A DNA stretch of 32,049 bases from an uncultured Ruminococcus sp. (GTDB lineage: Bacteria; Bacillota; Clostridia; Oscillospirales; Ruminococcaceae): NCBI GenBank assembly GCA_900752785.1, contig CAADWP010000075.1, forward strand, positions 1-32,049, read 5' to 3'. The notes beneath the pieces were generated by a model. The model worked only from the letters and a program-made list of their open reading frames with translations, did no database searches and was not told where the DNA came from. Of the stretch, positions 7,193 to 15,373 are shown one piece after another. Within the stretch, counting starts at the first letter, position 1, and the number at the start of each line of letters is the position of its first letter. The position numbers were made by a program, and so were the translations under genes.

Positions 7193-10100
7193 TTATTTAA
7201 AATATGCAACGCCGCTTTCAAAAATCTTCTGATCCTTATTTCCGTCAACATTCTTGCATATATAGCTTCCCATACGCTCGGAGTGACCCATTTTACCCAA
7301 AACTCGTCCGTCGGGAGAAGTAATACCCTCGATAGCCTCTATCGAGGTATTGGGATTATAGCGTATATCCATAGTAGGATTACCGTCAAGATCGACATAC
7401 TGTGTAGCGATCTGTCCGTTCTTTGCAAGCTGCTGGATAAGGCTTGCGGGAGCTACGAAGCGTCCCTCTCCGTGAGAAATTGCGATCGTATGAATATCGC
7501 CTGCCTCACAGCTATAGAGCCATGGCGATTTATTTGAAGCGACCCTGGTCGTTACCATCATGGACTGGTGACGTGCGATAGTATTAAACGTCAGCGTAGG
7601 AGACTCTTCGGTCATGTCAACAATTTCGCCGTAAGGAACAAGTCCGAGCTTAATAAGCGCCTGGAATCCGTTACAGATACCGAGCATAAGTCCGTCGCGG
7701 TTTTTGAGCAGATCATGAACAGCATCTTTTATTTTAGGGTTGCGGAAGAATGCAGTGATGAACTTTCCGCTTCCCTCGGGTTCGTCGCCGCCGCTGAAGC
7801 CTCCGGGGATCATAATGATCTGGGAACGTTTAACGGCTCTCTTGAAGTAGTCGATGGAATCCTCTATATCTCCTGCGGAAAGGTTGCGTATTACCACAGT
7901 TTCTGTCTTGGCACCTGCTCTTTCAAATGCGCGCGCCGTATCATACTCGCAGTTAGTTCCCGGGAATACGGGAATAAGCACCCTCGGCTGAGCAGCCTTT
8001 ATCGAAGCGGTAAGATGTAATCTGTCATTATAGGAATATGTAGCCGGAGTAGTGTCCGCCGTAGCTATTCTGCACGGGAAAACAGGCTCAAGCTTGCTCT
8101 CCCACGATCTCTGTAAGCTGTCAAGGCTCAGCGTATAATCCATGCCATGGATCTTATAATCGCCTATCGTTGTACCTATCACATTTTCATCGTCAGCCGC
8201 TTCCCCGTTAAGCTCAATTATAAACGAACCATAGCAGGGACGGAAAAGCTGCTTTCCTGTAAGGCGCGTTGTAAACTTAAAGCCGAGCTTGTTTCCGAAA
8301 CACATTTTGGCAATGCCCTCGGCAACACCGCCGTAACCGACCGTCCAAACGGCTTTTGCCCTGCCGTCGGCTATGATCTGTTCAACCTTGTCAAAGCAAG
8401 CCTTAATGCTGTCAAAGTTTGGAAGACCGCTTTCGTAATATTCGGGAGTGATAAGTATTACGCTGTCATCCTCTGATTTGAACTCGGTCGAAACCACTTT
8501 ATCAGCCATAGCTGTCGAAACGGCAAACGAAACAAGCGTCGGAGGAACGTCGATATTTTCAAAAGTTCCCGACATCGAGTCCTTTCCACCGATAGAGCCG
8601 CAGCCCATTTCAAGCTGAGCCTTGAACGCTCCGAGCAGAGCTGCCATCGGCTTGCCCCAACGCTTAGGGTCATTCTGAGTACGCTCAAAATACTCCTGGA
8701 ACGTCAGCCAGCACTTTTTATAAGTACCGCCTGCCGCAACGACCTTTGCTATAGACTCGATAACGGCAAGCATTGCGCCGTGGTAAGGACTTTTTTCCGA
8801 TATATCGGGGTTATAACCCCAACCCATAAGCGAACAGGTATTTGTCTCTCCTTTAAGCACGGGAACCTTTGCAGCCATAGCCTGCGAAGGCGTCGTCTGA
8901 TAAACGCCGCCGAAAGGCATAAGAACCGTACCTGCGCCGATAGTGGAATCGAATTTTTCTATAAGTCCCTTCTGAGAGCATACGTTAAGATTTGACATAA
9001 GCTCTGTCCATGAATCCGCCGTATCGGATACGTCGTCGTCAGTCCCCTCCGCCGGAGCTTCGACCTCGATATCGGTAAATTTAGGCGCGCCGTTCGAGTT
9101 AAGGAAATCCCGCGAAAGATCGACTATCGTATTGCCGTTCCACACCATTTTAAGGCGCGGTTCAGCCACAACATCCGCCACATAAGTAGCCTCGAGATTT
9201 TCCTTTGCAGCTTCATCCATAAATTTATCAAGATCCTCGGGAGCAACAACGACCGCCATTCTCTCCTGCGACTCGGAAATAGCTATTTCAGTACCGTCAA
9301 GACCGTCATACTTCTTGGGAACAGCGTTAAGATTAATAATAAGACCGTCCGTCAGCTCGCCGATAGCAACGGAAACGCCGCCTGCGCCGAAATCGTTGCA
9401 GCGTTTTATCATCCTTGTAACATCAGGATTGCGGAAAAGCCTTTGAAGCTTTCTCTCCTCGGGAGGATTTCCTTTCTGAACCTCTGCGCCGCAATGCTCG
9501 AGGGATTCGAGCGTATGAGATTTGGAAGAACCCGTAGCTCCGCCGCAGCCGTCTCTGCCCGTCTTTCCGCCAAGAAGAACAACAACGTCTCCGGGAACAG
9601 GAGCTTCACGGCGAATATTTTCAGCAGGGGCAGCGCCGAGAACCGCGCCGATCTCCATTCTCTTTGCAACATAGCCGGGATGATATATCTCCGCTACATG
9701 ACCCGTAGCAAGACCGATCTGGTTGCCATAGGAGCTATAACCGTTGGCGGCTCCAACTGTAATTTTTCTCTGCGGAAGCTTTCCTTTAATTGTGTCCTCA
9801 ACGGGAACAAGAGGATTAGCCGCACCTGTCACACGCATAGCCTGATATACATACGAACGTCCCGAAAGCGGATCACGGATAGCTCCGCCAAGGCAAGTAG
9901 CCGCACCGCCGAAAGGTTCGATCTCAGTAGGATGATTATGCGTCTCATTTTTGAACATAAGAATCCAATCCTCAAGCTGACCGTCGATATCTACCTTTAT
10001 CTTAACGGAACAAGCGTTGATCTCCTCGCTCTCGTCAAGATCGGGAAGCTTTCCGTCCGCCTTGAGCTTCTTTGCGGCAAGAGTGCCTATGTCCATAAGC

Positions 10101-10897
10101 GTGATCGGACGATCTGTCCTGCCCAGTTCCTCCCTGACATTCAGATACATATCATAGGTTTCTTTTATATAAGGAGTTTTAATGTCCACATTTTCAACGT
10201 TTGTAAGGAAAGTCGTATGACGGCAGTGATCCGACCAGTAAGTGTCGATCATCCTGATCTCCGTAATTGTCGGATTTCGCTTTTCCGTATTGCGGAAATA
10301 CTCCTGACAGAACCTTATATCGTCATAATCCATAGCAAGTCCGAAATGCTCAACAAATGCGCGCAGTCCTTTTTCGTTAAGATCAATAAAGCCTTCAAGC
10401 TCCTCAACAGTCGTGGGGATCTCATAATTTGCGTCAAGGGTGTCAACTGCCGCAAGCGAAGCCTCACGGCTCTCCACGGGATTAATGATGTATGCTTTAA
10501 GCTTTGCAAATTCCTCATCTGTGATCTGCCCCGAAATTATGTAAACACGAGCGTTTCTTACGCGGCATCGTTCACCCTGACGAAGAATCTGGATGCACTG
10601 CTCACAACTGTCGGCGCGCTGGTCAAACTGTCCCGGAAGATACTCTACGGCGAAAATTCTTTCGTTTTCGCTGATCTGCGGCAGCTCGTCATAAACAACG
10701 TCAACGGCAGGCTCGGAAAATACCGTGCTTATTGCTGCATTAAAATCCTCCTCGGTAAGCTTGTCCGCGTCATATCTGTTAAGGATTCTTACACTATTGA
10801 GATTAAGTCTCAAGGCTGTGCGGACGTCGCTGAGCACCGATTGCGCTTCAACAGCAAATTCAGGCTTTTTTTCGGCATAAATTCTGAATACGGGCAT
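7193..10897 (-). CDS. purL: Phosphoribosylformylglycinamidine synthase, single-chain PurL with fused glutaminase
   Basis: About 1234 residues, the large form. It converts FGAR + glutamine + ATP to FGAM in de novo purine synthesis. Seen in order: N-terminal PurS-like region; the FGAM synthase core with TYWSDHCRHTTF, FKNETHNHPTEIEPFGGAATC and GGKTGRDGCGGATGSSKS; a second ATP-binding half; and a C-terminal class I glutamine amidotransferase (VLIPVFPGTNCEYD, GGFSGGDEPEGSGKF, MLGICNGFQ with nucleophile Cys1075, and the HGEGRF His). The start is the ATG at 10897, with GGAG 6-7 nt upstream. An in-frame ATG at 10927 lacks a ribosome binding site. The gene lies 76 bp after mtaB. Other pur genes are not in the window. 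I saw no purine riboswitch in the short leader. Confidence 0.95.
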   Translation of the reverse strand: MPVFRIYAEKKPEFAVEAQSVLSDVRTALRLNLNSVRILNRYDADKLTEEDFNAAISTVFSEPAVDVVYDELPQISENERIFAVEYLPGQFDQRADSCEQCIQILRQGERCRVRNARVYIISGQITDEEFAKLKAYIINPVESREASLAAVDTLDANYEIPTTVEELEGFIDLNEKGLRAFVEHFGLAMDYDDIRFCQEYFRNTEKRNPTITEIRMIDTYWSDHCRHTTFLTNVENVDIKTPYIKETYDMYLNVREELGRTDRPITLMDIGTLAAKKLKADGKLPDLDESEEINACSVKIKVDIDGQLEDWILMFKNETHNHPTEIEPFGGAATCLGGAIRDPLSGRSYVYQAMRVTGAANPLVPVEDTIKGKLPQRKITVGAANGYSSYGNQIGLATGHVAEIYHPGYVAKRMEIGAVLGAAPAENIRREAPVPGDVVVLLGGKTGRDGCGGATGSSKSHTLESLEHCGAEVQKGNPPEERKLQRLFRNPDVTRMIKRCNDFGAGGVSVAIGELTDGLIINLNAVPKKYDGLDGTEIAISESQERMAVVVAPEDLDKFMDEAAKENLEATYVADVVAEPRLKMVWNGNTIVDLSRDFLNSNGAPKFTDIEVEAPAEGTDDDVSDTADSWTELMSNLNVCSQKGLIEKFDSTIGAGTVLMPFGGVYQTTPSQAMAAKVPVLKGETNTCSLMGWGYNPDISEKSPYHGAMLAVIESIAKVVAAGGTYKKCWLTFQEYFERTQNDPKRWGKPMAALLGAFKAQLEMGCGSIGGKDSMSGTFENIDVPPTLVSFAVSTAMADKVVSTEFKSEDDSVILITPEYYESGLPNFDSIKACFDKVEQIIADGRAKAVWTVGYGGVAEGIAKMCFGNKLGFKFTTRLTGKQLFRPCYGSFIIELNGEAADDENVIGTTIGDYKIHGMDYTLSLDSLQRSWESKLEPVFPCRIATADTTPATYSYNDRLHLTASIKAAQPRVLIPVFPGTNCEYDTARAFERAGAKTETVVIRNLSAGDIEDSIDYFKRAVKRSQIIMIPGGFSGGDEPEGSGKFITAFFRNPKIKDAVHDLLKNRDGLMLGICNGFQALIKLGLVPYGEIVDMTEESPTLTFNTIARHQSMMVTTRVASNKSPWLYSCEAGDIHTIAISHGEGRFVAPASLIQQLAKNGQIATQYVDLDGNPTMDIRYNPNTSIEAIEGITSPDGRVLGKMGHSERMGSYICKNVDGNKDQKIFESGVAYFK

Positions 10898-10913
10898 AAT
10901 TATCTCCATTTCT

Positions 10914-10968
10914 CCGTTTTGCGGCATTAATACTAAGACTAACCGTCAATCAATAAAATGCAAAACGG
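10914..10968. repeat. Inverted repeat between mtaB and purL
   Basis: CCGTTTTGC (10914-10922) and GCAAAACGG (10960-10968) are perfect 9-bp arms around 37 nt, spanning the mtaB-purL junction. On the minus strand there is no T-run after the second arm, so it is not a standard terminator. It could be an mRNA stem or an operator for purL. Confidence 0.5.
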
Positions 10969-10973
10969 TAAAA

Positions 10974-12299
10974 TTAATGTTTATAATCGTGGTCACAGAT
11001 ACTGCCAAAGCAGCAATCGTGACCGCTTTCTTCTATTGTAACATAAAATATCATATTTCGCAAACTTTTTTCGCAATTTTTTTTGAATATTTTTATAAGA
11101 GTATAATCGGGAGCATAACCGTGATGAAAATCGCTCTCGTTACCGCGTTCAAAAAGCACCGGAACAGTTCGTCCGACAAGACCGCAAAGATATTTTTTCT
11201 GCAATTCTTCTCCAAGCTTTTTCATTCTGTCGGCGCGCTCCGATTTTACGCTTTTCGGAAGCTGCGGCATTTCTGCGGCAGGCGTCCCCTTTCTTGCCGA
11301 ATATTGAAACACATGGATCCTTGCGAATCCGACTTCCCTCACAAATTTCATTGATTCCGAAAATTCCTCCTCTGTTTCCAGAGGAAATCCTACCATAACG
11401 TCGGTAGTAAAAGCGGCTTCCGGAAAAATTTTGCGAATATCCTTTACGAGTTTCATATATTCCTCGGGAGTATATTTTCTGCGCATCCTCTGCAAGGTTC
11501 GGCTGCTTCCGCTTTGCAGGGACAGGTGGAACTGCGGACAGAATTTCGGCAGGCTGGACAGTCTAAGCAGATCTTCATTCAATATCATTTCAGGTTCAAG
11601 CGAGCCTAAACGGACACGCTCGATACCGTCGATCGCACAGCATTCCTCAACGGCGTCAACAAGCCGCAAGCCGTATTCCTGACCGTAAAAGGCAAGATTT
11701 ATCCCCACAAGCACGATTTCCTTATACCCTGCCATTGCAAGCGCTTCCGCTTCCGCCTTCAGCGAATCCATTGATTTGCTCCTGCAGCGTCCCCGAGCAT
11801 AGGGAATTATACAATAAGAGCAAAATTGGTTGCAGCCGTCCTGTATCTTGACGAATGCCCTCGTCCTGCCCGATTCGGTAAACGACGGCTCATAACACAT
11901 ATCCTCGAAGCTGTCGTTTCTTTCATATTCCGAAATATCGGCAATGCGCTTTTTTTCTGTTATTGCCCGCATTACAAGCCCGGGAAGCTTTTCTCTGTTT
12001 TTTGTACCCGTTATAATATCCGCTTCGGGACATTTTTCCGATATCTGCGGAGCAGACTGGGGCAGACAGCCTGTAAGAACTATTAGCGAATCATGAAAGC
12101 TCCTTCTAAGCCTTCTTACAGCATAAAGAGATTTGCTGTCTCCGCTTCCGGTAACCGTACAGGAGTTTATTACAAAAATATCCGCCTCGGATTCATTTTC
12201 TGCACAAGCAAAGCCTCTTTTCTCAAAACAGGCTCTCAGGCATTCAGTCTCGTACTGATTGACCTTACAGCCAAAAGTAATAAAAAACACTTTATACAT
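10974..12299 (-). CDS. mtaB: tRNA t6A37 methylthiotransferase MtaB (radical SAM, MiaB family)
   Basis: 441 residues. Installs the 2-methylthio group on threonylcarbamoyl-adenosine 37 of ANN-decoding tRNAs. Seen: N-terminal UPF0004 domain with three cluster cysteines (Cys11 in TFGCKVNQYE, INSCTVTG, LTGCLPQ); radical-SAM CxxxCxxC in QDGCNQFCSYCIIPYARGR; then SLEP and LSLQSGS motifs; and a C-terminal TRAM-like domain. The KVNQYE and SCTVTGSGD wording fits MtaB better than MiaB (which has a GCQMN motif). The tail ends in an unusual Cys/His-rich stretch (GHDCCFGSICDHDYKH) that could be a metal site or a divergent end. Upstream of purL and possibly co-transcribed. Confidence 0.9.
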   Translation of the reverse strand: MYKVFFITFGCKVNQYETECLRACFEKRGFACAENESEADIFVINSCTVTGSGDSKSLYAVRRLRRSFHDSLIVLTGCLPQSAPQISEKCPEADIITGTKNREKLPGLVMRAITEKKRIADISEYERNDSFEDMCYEPSFTESGRTRAFVKIQDGCNQFCSYCIIPYARGRCRSKSMDSLKAEAEALAMAGYKEIVLVGINLAFYGQEYGLRLVDAVEECCAIDGIERVRLGSLEPEMILNEDLLRLSSLPKFCPQFHLSLQSGSSRTLQRMRRKYTPEEYMKLVKDIRKIFPEAAFTTDVMVGFPLETEEEFSESMKFVREVGFARIHVFQYSARKGTPAAEMPQLPKSVKSERADRMKKLGEELQKKYLCGLVGRTVPVLFERGNESDFHHGYAPDYTLIKIFKKNCEKSLRNMIFYVTIEESGHDCCFGSICDHDYKH

Positions 12300-12462
12300 A
12301 TTTCACCTTATTATCACAAGTTTTTCTCTCTTTCGCCATGTTAAACCTGCACAAATTCAACCAGCAGTCATTGTACACTGTCCACAATTTATCTTTCTGA
12401 ATAAAAACTCACCGTATTACCTTATTCAATTATACTAAATTGACGAATTTGTAAAAAACGGC

Positions 12463-12516
12463 TTGACAACGGCTTTTTTTAATGCTATTATATAGGTGCG
12501 GTAAGGTCATACCGCA
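12463..12516 (+). promoter_or_regulatory. Sigma-A promoter of the HPr-like gene with an inverted repeat at +1
   Basis: Consensus TTGACA (12463-12468), 17-bp spacer, TATTAT (12486-12491). Just downstream, TGCGGTA (12497-12503) and TACCGCA (12510-12516) form a perfect 7-bp inverted repeat exactly where transcription should start, which could be a repressor operator or a 5' mRNA stem-loop. The rest of the 12300-12560 interval is AT-rich and shows no gene. Confidence 0.75.
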
Positions 12517-12580
12517 AAAAAGAAATAAACAAGAAAAAAAGACAAACACACATACGTAATTGAAACAGGAGGTAAGAAGC

Positions 12581-12811
12581 ATGGCAAATACAACAGTATT
12601 TTTACAGGCCATCAACGACGTCAAGGAATTCGTTAATATCGTAATGCGTTATGATTTCGATATCGACCTCGTTTCCGGAAGATATGCGGTAGACGCTAAG
12701 TCTATCATGGGTATTTTCAGCCTTGATCTTTCAAAGCCGATCCAGCTTAATGCGCATACCGACGATGCTGATGATTTTTTCAAGGAAATCGAAAAGTTCA
12801 TCGTAAAATAA
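12581..12811 (+). CDS. HPr-family protein without the phosphorylatable histidine
   Basis: 76 residues. ATG at 12581 with AGGAGGT 6-7 bp upstream; an in-frame ATG at 12560 has no ribosome binding site. The middle matches HPr of the PTS: VSGRYAVDAKSIMGIFSLDL holds the conserved regulatory Ser (Ser41, equivalent to Ser46 of HPr). The N-terminal GLHaRPA segment that carries catalytic His15 in true HPr is absent; the corresponding stretch reads AINDVKEFVNIVMRYDF. It therefore cannot be the ordinary phosphocarrier and is more like a Crh-type regulator, perhaps acting through Ser phosphorylation and CcpA. Paralogues of this type are common in Clostridia, so it may be structural or regulatory. Strong own promoter, monocistronic. 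Confidence 0.82.
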   Translation: MANTTVFLQAINDVKEFVNIVMRYDFDIDLVSGRYAVDAKSIMGIFSLDLSKPIQLNAHTDDADDFFKEIEKFIVK

Positions 12812-12886
12812 CCCCCCAACTTCGTAAGATATATGCGCGTAATTTTCGGAATTATCCGGAAGTATTTGCATATAACTGTAAAAACC

Positions 12887-13050
12887 AGAGCGTGTTCACA
12901 TAAAATAAATGTGCGGATTTTCAAGCATAATTTTGTCAATGACAAGGCAAAAAAATGAAAGCATACTGACGTATGGTAAACTTTTTTAACGCAGTCGGCG
13001 GCAAAATTTGCTGAAAAGACGTGCGTTGTATTTTTATGTGAACACGCTCT
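12887..13050. repeat. Long-hairpin (MITE-like) element E2
   Basis: A 164-bp quasi-palindrome with 18-bp-class terminal inverted repeats: AGAGCGTGTTCACATAAAA at 12887-12905 and its reverse complement at 13032-13050. Arms continue inward with matches such as TTTTCAAGC/TTTTCAGC and AATTTTG, so nearly the whole element folds back. The apex (12943-12994) holds the family core in reverse orientation: CAAGGC, GCATACTGACGTATGG (12961-12976), AACGCAG. Its termini resemble those of E3 loosely (GRGYRTGTTSACA) and not those of E1. It sits between the HPr-like gene and that gene's apparent terminator. Confidence 0.85.
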
Positions 13051-13063
13051 AAGGTTATACATC

Positions 13064-13099
13064 AAAAGGGATACTTTCTTCGACATGTATCCCTTTTTC
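13064..13099 (+). terminator. Rho-independent terminator (HPr-like gene, displaced by E2)
   Basis: AAAAGGGATAC (13064-13074) pairs with GTATCCCTTTT (13087-13097), 12-nt loop, then T residues. The nearest upstream + strand gene is the HPr-like gene, 250 bp away with element E2 between. It could also stop the convergent NERD gene at 13161. Confidence 0.75.
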
Positions 13100-13160
13100 T
13101 TTCGTAAACGGCATTGTCCTTTATTACGAGCATGAACATAAACGAACGTTGTTTCAAATT

Positions 13161-13784
13161 TCAGTCCCGATCTTTTCGGTCAGCCTTATGAAGAAGCTTC
13201 TTAACAGGACTTGTCACACGAATATCCTCAAAATAATGAAGCAAAACATCCTGATTACAGTCGCTTTCGGGAATTTTCTTGAAATATTCCTTAAATTCGT
13301 CAATATTCATGCCGATCCTCGTCTCACGGATAAGCTGATCGTCCGCAAAAACAACAGCTCCATACACGGGAGTGGAATCAAAACCGCCCTTTTTAAGGTG
13401 ATGGATAACATTGTCGATATGAGTTTTATTTTGAAATTCAGGATTGTAGAGCTTATGCTTCTTAGAACCGATATTATGAACAAGATACTTACCGTTTCCT
13501 GATATCGTTCCCGATATGCCTTTAGTTTCCACAACGAGGATTCCAAAACGTCCGAACACAAGATGATCTATCTCGCAGGTCTTACGATAGAGCGGAAGGT
13601 AAACATTTTTCATAATTCGTACATTTCTGCCCTTTCCCAGTTTGTTCAAAACCTTAGCTACCCTTTTTTCAGCAGCTCTGCCCTTTCGATTTCCTTTTTT
13701 AAAATAAGAACATATAATACCGATAGCCGTCAACGCCATAACAGCGGCAATAACAATAAAAATTGTTTTTATTTTTGTTTCCAT
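13161..13784 (-). CDS. NERD-domain protein with N-terminal membrane anchor
   Basis: 207 residues. One N-terminal membrane helix (IFIVIAAVMALTAIGIICSYF, about 8-28), a basic stretch, then a NERD domain (about 35-150). Seen: GRAAEKRVAKVLNKL, the nuclease-like core CEIDHLVFGRFGILVVETKG (Asp, then Glu-x-Lys of a PD-(D/E)XK-type fold), and a following strand around YGAVVFADD. NERD proteins are nuclease-related, but for membrane-tethered ones the activity is mostly unproven. Start supported by AGGAG eight bases upstream. Divergent from the DUF378 gene. Function cannot be narrowed further. Confidence 0.85.
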   Translation of the reverse strand: METKIKTIFIVIAAVMALTAIGIICSYFKKGNRKGRAAEKRVAKVLNKLGKGRNVRIMKNVYLPLYRKTCEIDHLVFGRFGILVVETKGISGTISGNGKYLVHNIGSKKHKLYNPEFQNKTHIDNVIHHLKKGGFDSTPVYGAVVFADDQLIRETRIGMNIDEFKEYFKKIPESDCNQDVLLHYFEDIRVTSPVKKLLHKADRKDRD

Positions 13785-13846
13785 AATTTTCTCCTGTAAT
13801 TGCGTATAATTTTATTTTTAAATGCAATAATATTTTCAGACGCTCA

Positions 13847-13885
13847 GAATCTGCTTCATAATATATTCAAATAGAATCAGATTCT
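13847..13885. promoter_or_regulatory. Inverted repeat in the divergent NERD/DUF378 intergenic region
   Basis: AGAATCTG (13847-13854) and CAGATTCT (13878-13885) are perfect 8-bp arms around 23 nt, extendable outward with GCT/AGC after a small bulge. The repeat lies midway between the divergent starts at 13784 and 13924. It is a plausible two-site operator or mRNA stem; no clean promoter boxes could be assigned on either side. Confidence 0.45.
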
Positions 13886-13923
13886 CCGTAAGCGTTATCA
13901 TAGAATAAAGAGGTGTTCTCAAT

Positions 13924-14145
13924 ATGTGGGACAAACTTGCTCTTATTCTTCTGATTATCGGAGGAATAAACTGGGGATTGGTCGGTATATTTGAGTTCGA
14001 CATGGTTGCATGGCTTTTTGGCGGAGCAGCAAGCCTTATCAGCAGAACGATCTACATTCTTGTGGCAATTTCAGCTGTATGGTGCATCTCCCTTCTTTTC
14101 AGACGGGACGAAGAGCTTGCGTACAACACCAACTCGAACCGATAA
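13924..14145 (+). CDS. DUF378 (YuzA-like) small membrane protein
   Basis: 73 residues with two membrane helices (about 5-25 and 38-62). The family signature LLIIGGINWGLVGIFEFDMVAWLFG is clear. A short polar tail (RRDEELAYNTNSNR) follows. GAGGTG lies about 8 nt before the ATG. The family is widespread in Firmicutes and has no established function. Confidence 0.85.
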   Translation: MWDKLALILLIIGGINWGLVGIFEFDMVAWLFGGAASLISRTIYILVAISAVWCISLLFRRDEELAYNTNSNR

Positions 14146-14183
14146 CCCCATTATTGGCATATCGCCGTATTTTTATGGCGTTT

Positions 14184-14223
14184 ACCGATCCTTTGTCATT
14201 AAAGACATCAGGATCGGTATTTT
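14184..14223 (+). terminator. Probable terminator of the DUF378 gene
   Basis: ACCGATCCT (14184-14192) and AGGATCGGT (14210-14218) form a 9-bp stem with a 17-nt loop, followed by ATTTTG. The T-run is short, so confidence is moderate. Confidence 0.55.
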
Positions 14224-14232
14224 GCCGTATAC

Positions 14233-14256
14233 ACAAAAGGGAGGCTTTCGCCTCCC
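14233..14256 (-). terminator. Rho-independent terminator of rpsF-ssb-rpsR
   Basis: GGGAGGC (14239-14245), TTTC loop, GCCTCCC (14250-14256). On the minus strand it is followed by TTTTGTG. It is just beyond the rpsR stop. Confidence 0.85.
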
Positions 14257-14267
14257 TAATAGATTTA

Positions 14268-14510
14268 TTAGTCGCTTACATAAGGAAGCAGAGCGATGTG
14301 TCTTGCTCTCTTGATAGCAACTGTAAGCTCACGCTGATGGAATGCGCAAGTACCTGTTACACGTCTCGGAAGAATCTTAGCTCTTTCGGTCATGCACTTT
14401 CTAAGCTTAGCGAGATCCTTGTAATCAATTTTCTCAACTCTGTCAGCACAGAACATACAAACCTTCTTGCGAGGCTTCTTCGAGGGACGGAAGCTTCTTT
14501 CCTTTTCCAT
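14268..14510 (-). CDS. rpsR: 30S ribosomal protein S18
   Basis: 80 residues. Small-subunit protein that pairs with S6 on the platform. Seen: KVCMFCADR with a CxxC pair near the N-terminus (the zinc-ribbon-like C+ form, third Cys in [10 protein letters not shown]), [25 protein letters not shown], and the closing [15 protein letters not shown]. The start is the ATG at 14510 with AGGAGG 7 nt upstream; a TTG at 14528 would lie in front of the ribosome binding site. Last gene of the conserved rpsF-ssb-rpsR operon. Confidence 0.96.
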   Translation of the reverse strand: MEKERSFRPSKKPRKKVCMFCADRVEKIDYKDLAKLRKCMTERAKILPRRVTGTCAFHQRELTVAIKRARHIALLPYVSD

Positions 14511-14547
14511 GACTTTTCCTCCTATCAATATAAAGTAACGTTAAACT

Positions 14548-15045
14548 TTAGAACGGAACGTCGCCGTCACTGAGGATCTCTTCAAAATCGCTCAGATTGC
14601 CGTAGGACATACTTTCATTATTCTGAGCGGGCTGCTGTAAAGCCGCCTGCTGCTGAGGAGTCTGGAAGTTATTCTGGTAGCTGTTATTTTGATAACCGCC
14701 CTGACTTCCGCCGCTTTCGCCTTTTCCTCCTACGAACTCAACATTATCCACGAAAACATCAGTGGTATAGTGAGTGACATCGGGGTGATTCCTATCCGTA
14801 TAGCTGCCTGTTCTGAGGCTTCCCTCGATAGCGATGAGCTTCCCCTTATTGAAATAGCGGCTTACGAATTCGGCAGTCTGTCTCCATGCCGTACATGAAA
14901 TAAAATCAGCCTGTCTTTCCCCGGTATTCTTATCAGCGAATCTTCTGTCCACAGCGACTGTAAAGCGGCATGATGAAATTCCGCTTTGTGTCTGCCTGAG
15001 TTCGGGATCTGCGGTAAGTCTTCCAACTAAAATAACTTTGTTCAT
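14548..15045 (-). CDS. ssb: Single-stranded DNA-binding protein
   Basis: 165 residues. OB-fold at 1-105 (MNKVILVGRLTADPELRQT; FISCTAWRQTAEFV; GKLIAIEGSLRTGSY), a Gly/Asn/Gln-rich disordered linker (GGYQNNSYQNNFQTPQQQ), and an acidic tip ending DGDVPF. The tip is a variant of the usual DDDIPF that recruits repair and replication partners. Sits between rpsF (28-bp gap) and rpsR (37-bp gap), the classic order, so translation is coordinated with the two ribosomal proteins. Confidence 0.96.
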   Translation of the reverse strand: MNKVILVGRLTADPELRQTQSGISSCRFTVAVDRRFADKNTGERQADFISCTAWRQTAEFVSRYFNKGKLIAIEGSLRTGSYTDRNHPDVTHYTTDVFVDNVEFVGGKGESGGSQGGYQNNSYQNNFQTPQQQAALQQPAQNNESMSYGNLSDFEEILSDGDVPF

Positions 15046-15073
15046 CTGACATTCTCCTCTCTGTTAATGAAGC

Positions 15074-15373
15074 TTATTCCTCGACAACAGTTACGAGTGA
15101 ACGAAGAATACCGTCTGAAAGATTGAGACGTCTTGAAAGCTCAGCGGGATAATCTGGAGCTGACTGGAATGTATAAATTACATAGTAGCCCTCTGTTTCG
15201 TCGTTGATAGGATATGCAAGCTTGCGCTTACCCCAATCCTCATTGACTTCAACAGCTTCAGCGTGTCTCTCGATTCTTTCCTTGAACTTCTCGATAAGAG
15301 CCTTCATTGGTTCTTCGCCGTTTCTGAGGCTGAAAACAACCATTACTTCATACTTAGCGGATACCTTTGCCAT
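15074..15373 (-). CDS. rpsF: 30S ribosomal protein S6
   Basis: 99 residues. Seen: KYEVMVVFSLRNGEEPMKALIEKF, EDWGKRKLAYPINDETEGYYVIYTFQS, and RLNLSDGILRSLVTVVEE, the whole ferredoxin-like S6 fold. I chose the ATG at 15373 (AAGGAGGTG 6-7 nt upstream). The longer in-frame reading up to 15442 contains the leader, not coding sequence. First gene of the operon. The leader of about 70 nt has a TGCCTG/CAGGCA stem just before the ribosome binding site, which could be where S6/S18 act, but I could not recognise the published S6:S18 motif. Confidence 0.96.
   Translation of the reverse strand: MAKVSAKYEVMVVFSLRNGEEPMKALIEKFKERIERHAEAVEVNEDWGKRKLAYPINDETEGYYVIYTFQSAPDYPAELSRRLNLSDGILRSLVTVVEE

Noticed and set aside
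9443..10930. A 495-codon open frame on the + strand, opposite purL
   Set aside because: It lies wholly antisense to the unambiguous purL gene, its translation shows no known domain, and it has no ribosome binding site. It is an effect of codon bias on the other strand.
10898..10973. Purine riboswitch before purL
   Set aside because: The interval is too short and lacks the conserved purine aptamer sequence.
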